A DNA stretch of 64,000 nt from Scalesia atractyloides (lineage: Eukaryota; Streptophyta; Magnoliopsida; Asterales; Asteraceae), in assembly GCA_947069175.1 (NCBI GenBank), contig CAMTDV010000012.1, forward strand, positions 33,264,341 through 33,328,340, written 5' to 3'. Each line of letters begins with the position of its first letter. Positions within the stretch are counted from its first letter, which is position 1. Of this stretch, positions 57,471-64,000 are shown one piece after another. The notes under the pieces are model-generated. The model was not told the origin of the DNA, did not search any database, and worked only from the letters and a program-made list of their open reading frames with translations. The translations under genes were made by a program, and so were the position numbers.

Positions 57471-58839
57471 CACACTTACCACTTGCATAACTTCCAGAGT
57501 ATGACCAACAAATCTGTCTCCTCATCTTCTACTTCCACAGGGTGATCCCCATAGTGAGTTTCTTTGTCTTGTGCACGTGGTTTACCTTCAAGCAAGGTCT
57601 CTAAATATGCTAAGTCACCTATGTGATCAAACTCTCATACTTCTTCATAAACTAGCAACCCTTCTAACTCTCCAACAAATTTATCCTCCCATGATGACAC
57701 ATGCTCTTCTTTCGCAACCTATATATTCTCCTTCTCAGCTTCACAGACACGGTCAGAGTGGCACTCCATCAGAGATTCAGAAGTATCAATAGAGAAAACT
57801 GAACCACCCTGCCTACTCGAGTTCCTAATAGACTTTGCAATATCGAATGTGACGTTCTCGTCTCCAACGCGAAGAGTGATTTTCCCGTCAAAGACATCAT
57901 GACAGCCTTTGCGATACGTAAGAACAGACGTCCCAGAATGATAGGCACGTTGTCGTCAGCCTCCATATCCAGGATCATAAAGTCCACGGGGAAAACAACT
58001 TTGACTAGCAAGTTCTCTGCAATTCCCTTTGGATATTTAACCGATTAGTCAACAAGAGAGCGTGTCATGCGCGTTGGGTTCAGGTCACCTAGGCCTAGCT
58101 TCTCATAGATATAGTGGGGCATCAGATTGTTGCTAACACATCAGATTGTGAAAACTCCTGGATCTGACAGTTTCTTCGGCAGTTCATTCATTACAAACGT
58201 AGAACATTCTCCATTCAAAGCAACATTCGAGAGCTCCCCCAACCTTTCTTTTCGTATCAGGATATCTTTCAGAAACTTAGCATACTTGGACATAAGCTAG
58301 AGGGCTTAATCAGAAGATTGATTTTAAGTTGTTTAAACAAATCGAGGAAGTGTCCATATTCCTTAGCATATTTTTTATGCTTAAGGTGAGCATGATATGG
58401 AATACGAGAATGGTCGATTTTTGGAGTAGATCTACTATCAATGGGCTTTTACCTATGTTTTTTTCTATGTGAGACTCACTATTCTTTGCGGTAATTGCTA
58501 GGCCAAGCCTAGATTGCACCCTAATAGGAATATCCATCTCTATCTCTTCGTCAACCGGTTCCTCTTCCTCCTCCTGAACCGGTGACCTAACTAACCATCC
58601 AAACCTACCACTAGGGGTCGAGATTACTATCAGTTGAGCGGCCGGGTTTGTTTGAGTATTTCCGAAAACTGGCTTGGGGCTCTTTCAACTAAATGCCTAG
58701 CATTAACACCTGCTGAGCGCTGAAGATCTAAGAAAGCGGACTGTTGATTCTTAAGAAGGATCTCATGTTCTACTAGAGTCTTCTAAATAATGGCATCCTT
58801 CGTAACAATTCGGGTGGGTGTAGTGGTAGTGATTTGGGC
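57471..58839 (-). pseudogene. Athila-type gag-protease relic
   Basis: Minus-strand pieces of an Athila gag-pol: a DHSRIPYHAHLKHKKYAKEY and FLDLFKQLKINLPL gag C-terminus (58,310-58,440), then NNLMPHYIYEKLGLGDLNPT and SVKYPKGIAENLL, then FPVDFMILDMEADDNVPIIL with LGRLFL (57,769-58,011). Stops and frameshifts are frequent. The catalytic DLGAS segment of the protease appears deleted just before NNLMP (about 58,125). No RT follows. The LTR at 58,840 abuts it, so the other element inserted here. Confidence 0.7.
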
Positions 58840-60165
58840 AAGATAAGATTTATATACCCTACTTACCTTTAACAATGTGTTAGTGGTAGTAAGGGGTCGA
58901 ACCACGAAGAGTTTGTGGTTTGCATAGGGACAAGATTGATTATAACCGATGTCACTTTTATGAAGCTTGCAAATGGTTTAATTTGAGTGTTTCTTTGTTT
59001 AGAAAGAGTGTTGGATTGAACCGACGAATTTGATACTAAATTACTTACTAAGATTATGCAAAATTATATGAAAACTTGATTGCTTGATTGAAATACTAAT
59101 GAGAGAACAGGGCTCACACCAGGTTCAACAATCGCAAAGCCTAGGGTTGCTACACATTTTAGATTGATTTAGTTGAATTGTCATTAACGGTTTTGATATC
59201 ACGAAGCTTAAGTGCCAATTGCTATCAACACGTATAACGGACCGCAATGCACTTCGTTACCTTGGACAAGTAAATCTTTTTGAAAGATAAGGCATAAATA
59301 CATAAACTTATTTTGCAAAGTCAAATTTTATAATCACTCGACAATTCACAAATCTAGTTCAATGTAAGACAATTATTAACCAATTCAAATACAACTCAAC
59401 TTGTCACAAATCATTTAATAAACATGAAGCAAACCCTTAAACCTTACAAAAGTCTACACCGGGGTGAAGCCCGAGAGATTTAGCCGCTCATGGTGAATAG
59501 AACACGATCGTCGGATGATGAGAGCTTGATCAAGAACATCTTGAAGCCTTGAGGATGAATATGGTGAAGGCCAGGCTTGTGATGGATGATTATGGAGAAT
59601 GCATTGGTGGGATGATGGGAATGATGGTGATTAGGGTTAGGAGATTGAAGATGGATGATGAATTCGGGTGATCATGATCAATTGGGATGGATTGGGAATG
59701 AAGGTTTAGGTGTTTTTGGCTCCAAGATGAAGTTCAAAACTCAAATATTGTGTAACTCCCTTTTGAATGATCAAAAATGGGTTTTAATTCGTTCATAAAC
59801 GCAAAACAAAGGAAAACCTCATCGGCCACCAGGAGGGGGCGTCGTCGACTGTCCCAAGAAAACTCAAAAACTTTCGACACTCTGTTTCTCTGCCTACGTG
59901 AATTCCCATAGTCGCAAGAGCGTCGTCAACGACCCAGGGGGCGTCGGTGACGTGATGGTAGCTTGAATTTTCTCGTTTAATTTATTTCACGTCCCCGGTT
60001 GATCACGTTTGCTCCCGAATAGCTCTCGTAGCTCTCGAATAGCTCATTAAACTTCGTTAGATCTGCAAAACACAATTCTAATCAAAATTAGGTCATTCGA
60101 AACTAAAAGTTATGTAAAAACATACACTTAAACACAATAAGACACCGGCTTTCAACCACGTATCA
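58840..60165 (-). mobile_element. 3' LTR of a minus-strand gag-protease element
   Basis: It is related over its whole length to the LTR at 26,749-28,095 and ends CCACGTATCA on the plus strand. The left terminus (CACTCCGTCA side on the minus strand) is missing, the homology starting at AAGATAAGATTTATATACCC. The minus-strand sequence just to the right is CAAGTGTGGGGATG, a polypurine tract. The internal region therefore lies to the right. Confidence 0.75.
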
Positions 60166-61956
60166 CATCCCCACACTTGTCTTTTGCTTGTACTCAAGCA
60201 AATATGTTTTTCACTTTCACGTGGGGCGAATAAAAGACACACTTCCCATTCTCAAATTCTAAGTTAAGGTTTAATGTCATGCTCGGTTCATGATTTTCAC
60301 AATTTTCAAAATATTTAACAGTAAAGCGATTAATCATACAAAGCAAAGATGGTTACCCAAGATTAACCCCCTTGAAACTAGCATATCATACATATCCCTC
60401 ACAATGTTCTTTCCACTCGGTTTAAAATTTAGCTAAGTAATCACTCTAACCGATTAGAACACCTACCCACATAGGCTTGCAACTGAATCATTCTCCACCA
60501 GTAATCACGACTACTTAGCACAGGTCAAAAGTCTTTAAGGGTTGTAACGCGGCTAGGCTAAGGGTGTGGAATAAGATATTTTAAAAGTGGCTAAGGTGAT
60601 GAAAACTCGATTTTATTACAAAGACTACCAAACAAACTAACTACAAACATCAAAGTTCGAGGCAAAATTTTTCTCCTTTTATTCAACAACTACCAACGCA
60701 TAGTTTTGTGCTTTTTCACAACAATTTTCTTCTATTTACCATGACATTTTCTGAATTTTCTATTTTTTTTCAAAAAAATAAACCACAACTTTACAAACAA
60801 ACTAATCCTAAAATCGAATTTTCATCACACGAGTTAAAAATAAAAAGGTTTAACGGTCAAAGGCTAAATGGGTAGGTCAAACGAAAGGTTTAGGCTCAAA
60901 GTTGGCTACTAGGGGATAGATTTTGGGTAAGGATAGAATAAATGGTTTAAAAAGAAAACATTTACCTAATGCCTTAATCATTCTTGTGCTCGTATTAAGT
61001 CTATGGTCTCAAACGCATCAAAAATTGCAAGCTCTACAATATGTGACTAATGACACACTCAAACAAAGAAATATGTGTATATATATATATATATATATAA
61101 TATATATATGATGCGTAAAAGTGGCTTAAAATCTCACGTAAAAAGGGTAGGGTTTTAGTTTCTTAAACGGATTATTCCCAAATAACCACCCGCTAAATAC
61201 TTGTCATGTTACTAATTCGAACTTGACCATGACAAATGACCAAATGGGTTGTGCCATCCCTCATTGACTTAGTTACTTATGCTTTTTAGATTGCTCAAAC
61301 GGACATTTTGAAAAATTTTGAAAATTATCCCCCATCACCACACTTGAGGTAAACATTGTCCTCAATGTGTATTGTTTAAATGAAGGGTCAAAATTCGGAA
61401 CTTTTTCTCTCCTCATCCCCACACTTGAGGTCAACATTCAATGTGTAGGAATGAGAGCTGTTACAACGCATAAGGAATGCGACACGACTAACCTCCCAAA
61501 CTTCACCTCGGTCAAAAATATACAAAGTACATTCCACTTATTCAACTAATTAATAAGCAAATCTAAAAAGAAACATATGCACCTGGTTTTTTCGCTCATT
61601 CCTCATGTACTCCTCCTTCTTCACTGAAAATGGTCGTCCTCATGAACATAGTGTACCTACAAGTCTTAATCCTCGGGTAGAAGCAAGTTTTTCACAACCA
61701 TCAAAACTTATTGGTTAACCATTTTTTTCCATTTTTAATAAAGAACTTACCAAGCCATGTTTTTATTTAACTTTGATTTTTGTGGAAAAGAAATTTACAA
61801 CAACAACAAGCCTAACTCACTTTCATAAGAATCACAGTTGTATTTAGCGTATCTAACAAGCCCTTTTAAACCTCCCGATAGCTCGGGAGGACAAGTAGGT
61901 CTCATGAGGGTTATATAGGGAACAGACCCACAAAGTTCATTTAACTACTAAAAAGA
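60166..61956 (-). mobile_element. Non-coding 3' internal region of the gag-protease element
   Basis: No domain-bearing frame is present. It includes a polypurine tract, a TA microsatellite at 61,078-61,109, two CCCACACTTGAGGT phrases at about 61,341 and 61,417, and the CCTCCCGATAGCTCGGGAGG palindrome near 61,871 also seen at 18,848. An autonomous element would carry RT, RNase H and integrase here; none is detectable. Confidence 0.6.
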
Positions 61957-63301
61957 TCAAAACAAAGTACGGAAAGGAAATGTACAAAAAAATAGACTAA
62001 AAAAATAACATAAAAAGAACCACAAAAAGTATACAACAACTAACTTACCACCTCGTGGTGGTTTAACTGCGTGCTTGTCCCCAACGAACTCTTTCACACC
62101 ACTCATTAGCGATTCATACCATTTGGTCCCGAATGGACCAAACCTCCTCAACTCTTCTTCTTCCTTCTTTTCTTGAGGTGACTTTTTTGCCTTCTTCCTC
62201 GTGGGCGGTTCCTTCTTTGTTTCTCCAATCCTACCAACCATAGCACATTTCTTGTTGTTTGGACTAAGTCCTCCTTAGGACACTTATCCTCACCGAGCGG
62301 GTTAATAAATTTAGGAAGTACATTTAAGATCAATTCCTGATCCCCAAATTTCATGCTTATCGTTCTAGTTGCACAATTCATTATGGCGTTAGCAGTTGCC
62401 GGAACGGTCTACCCAGTATGACTATTGGTTGTATGTCTTCAACATAACCAACATAGTCAACTACCAAAAAGTCAACTAGGTAGTAGCAATCATCAATCTT
62501 CACAATCACATCCTCCACCATCCCCCTTGGATGCGTGGGAGTCCAATCAACCAACACCATAGGAGTGTCAAACTTTTTCAAAGGACCAAAATCATATTGG
62601 TCATACAAACTCCCAGGCAAGATACTCACACAGGTTCCAAGATCTAGGAACGCCCTCTCAATTCTAAATTTACCAATTTGGATTGCAATAAGAGAGTCTC
62701 CCGGATCTTTAGCTTTTTGGGGAAGGGCACTCGATAAAATGGCACTAACGTGTGAGATTAAGTCAAATTGTTTCGATAATATATTGCGCAATTTCTCAGT
62801 GCTCAGCCCTTTCAAACATTCTACATGAGCCGGGACATTTTTGATGTTATCAAGTAACGGTAAATTAATTTTTACTTGTTTAAAATTTTCCCACCTCTCG
62901 ACCTTTGGTGGGTCCCGTTTTTCACACTTTGATGCATTAAATGGGTTAAGTAAAGCCAGAGGATACGGGATGGTATTAAACTCCACACCCATATCCTTGG
63001 CCTTAGCATGAAGTTGACTTAAACAATTTTCACAAAAAGAATTTTTAGTTACTTTTTTTATTTTAATTTGTGAAAATGTTTCTTGCTCATTTTCACTTCC
63101 TGACTCATCACCTACATTTTCCCCTACACCATCAACAAATTGTGGTAGTGGAGTGCTTTCAACACGGCAAACCTCACCATTTGAAAGAAGACTTACAGCG
63201 CTAATGTGCACATTCCTTGCATTGCTCGTGCTTGAGCTTTGATGCTTCGGGTTCATTGTCGTGTCACTTGGGAGTCTTCCACTCCCCCTCATTTGCGCCA
63301 C
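61957..63301 (-). pseudogene. Gag C-terminus plus protease of a gag-protease element
   Basis: The frame 62,381-63,301 (306 residues) has a linker with acidic SGSENEQETFSQIKIKK, a gag-like KVERWENFKQVKINLPLLDN and HVECLKGLSTEKLRNILSKQ, and a retropepsin fold: FLDLGTCVSILPGSLYDQYD, PRGMVEDVIVKIDDCYYLVD, PIVILGRPF. The active site reads DLGT where Athila normally has DLGA; Asp is kept. After a short break, frames 62,148-62,381 and 61,957-62,241 continue with TISMKFGDQELILNV and a Lys-rich KKEPPTRKKAKKSPQEKKEE tail. No RT motif follows, so the coding region ends after protease. Confidence 0.75.
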
Positions 63302-64000
63302 CTCTTCCGCAAGTTAAACAACTTGCTTCGCCAACAACTCGTACGATTTATCCCTCATCTCATTCGCCTTCTTCATCTCCTTGATGTCGCTATTGGACTC
63401 CTTCACCACACTCAATAGCGCATCTATCTTGGTACTCAAATCATCACCACCACCCTGATTGTTCACTGACCCGTTACCATTACCGTTACCACCTTGATTG
63501 TAGCCTCTTTGGTAGTTATTGTTGTCATGACCTTGATAGCGTTAGGTACCCCTTTGGTTGTAATTCCGTTGGTAACCCCCTTGGTTACCACCTTGATGGT
63601 TTTGGTAAGATGAACCACCTTGATTTCCCAGTTGAAAGTTTGGGCTCATTTGGTTGGAGGCATTACCATACCTAAAATTAGGATGGTTCCTCAACCCCGG
63701 GTGGTAAGTGTTGGAGTTCATATCAAATTGCTTCCCGTCTCCATACACTTGATTCACCTTGTTGGTCGTTTGGGCCATATTAACATTGCACTCAGTGGCC
63801 CGATGACTGAAGTCACCACAATCTTTGCACACGGCAAATTGTACCGCACCCACCTCTTTCTTCTTCATACGGACCAACTCCTTATCTAATGTTTCAATCT
63901 GATCCTTGGAATTACTATCACGATAGGGCCAAGACTTTGAGATTGAATGCTTTTTAGTTCAGTCCACCATAGCCACGGCCTTGGAGTTCTTACTCCTCCT
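63302..64000 (-). pseudogene. Gag nucleocapsid region, running off the right edge
   Basis: The frame 63,542-63,877 carries the CCHC knuckle CKDCGDFSHRATEC (C-x2-C-x4-H-x4-C), then Gly/Asn/Gln-rich repeats with HPGLRNHPNFRYGN and YQNHQGGNQGGYQR, typical of Athila-like Gag. A stop near 63,541 separates it from the coiled, charged continuation at 63,302-63,540 (LSTKIDALLS and MKKANEM-like). The gag N-terminus lies beyond the window. Whether the stop is a true break cannot be told. Confidence 0.65.

Noticed and set aside
62535..62828. Plus-strand ORF opposite the protease frame
   Set aside because: It is the antisense shadow of the clearly recognisable minus-strand gag-protease frame.

Overview
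The window is eukaryotic, AT-rich plant nuclear DNA. It contains intron signals, LTR retrotransposons primed by plant tRNA-iMet and tRNA-Asp type binding sites, a receptor-like kinase and an NB-ARC-LRR resistance gene. The kinase wording, the very long Ty3/gypsy LTRs and the Athila-type relics suggest a eudicot, most plausibly Asteraceae. The species cannot be fixed from the sequence alone.

Layout: (1) 1-2,813 holds two nested Copia-type elements on the minus strand. (2) 2,814-6,780 holds the only convincing host gene. It is a plus-strand kinase exon joined by a phase-0 intron to an NB-ARC-LRR exon, so the likely product is a kinase-NLR fusion; two single-base frameshifts interrupt it. (3) 7,244-7,706 is a MITE with long inverted ends. 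(4) 7,871-15,264 is a direct tandem duplication of about 3.7 kb. Its second copy runs into a complete solo LTR (13,816-17,278) with GTTAA target duplications. (5) 17,500-26,190 holds a plus-strand, coding-poor gypsy element (19,412-25,188, target site TCTTA) inserted in a larger minus-strand element, plus a second copy of its 3' LTR and flank. (6) 26,195-28,095 is the 5' end (leader, tRNA-Asp type PBS, LTR) of that minus-strand element. (7) 28,096-35,865 is very AT-rich, with an LTR-like promoter block and a candidate Helitron. (8) 35,871-55,695 is a small LTR element with target site GAACA, interrupted by a Tekay/Del-like chromovirus array arranged LTR-internal-LTR-internal-LTR on the minus strand. 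(9) 55,696-57,470 is unassigned. (10) 57,470-64,000 holds Athila gag-protease relics and a gag-protease-only LTR element running off the right edge.

The retroelements are mostly dead, through frameshifts, stops or missing domains. The chromovirus still shows gag, protease, RT, RNase H, integrase and chromodomain motifs. Its 2.6 kb LTR carries four tRNA-like pol III A/B-box modules, two of them containing the same perfect 11-bp hairpin.

Caution for the reader: several stretches (about 23,990-26,190, 36,960-37,498 and 45,590-52,265) look like copies of neighbouring sequence with pervasive one-base deletions at doubled bases, ending abruptly at repeat boundaries. This looks like uncorrected long-read gap filling, so broken frames there should not be read as biology.
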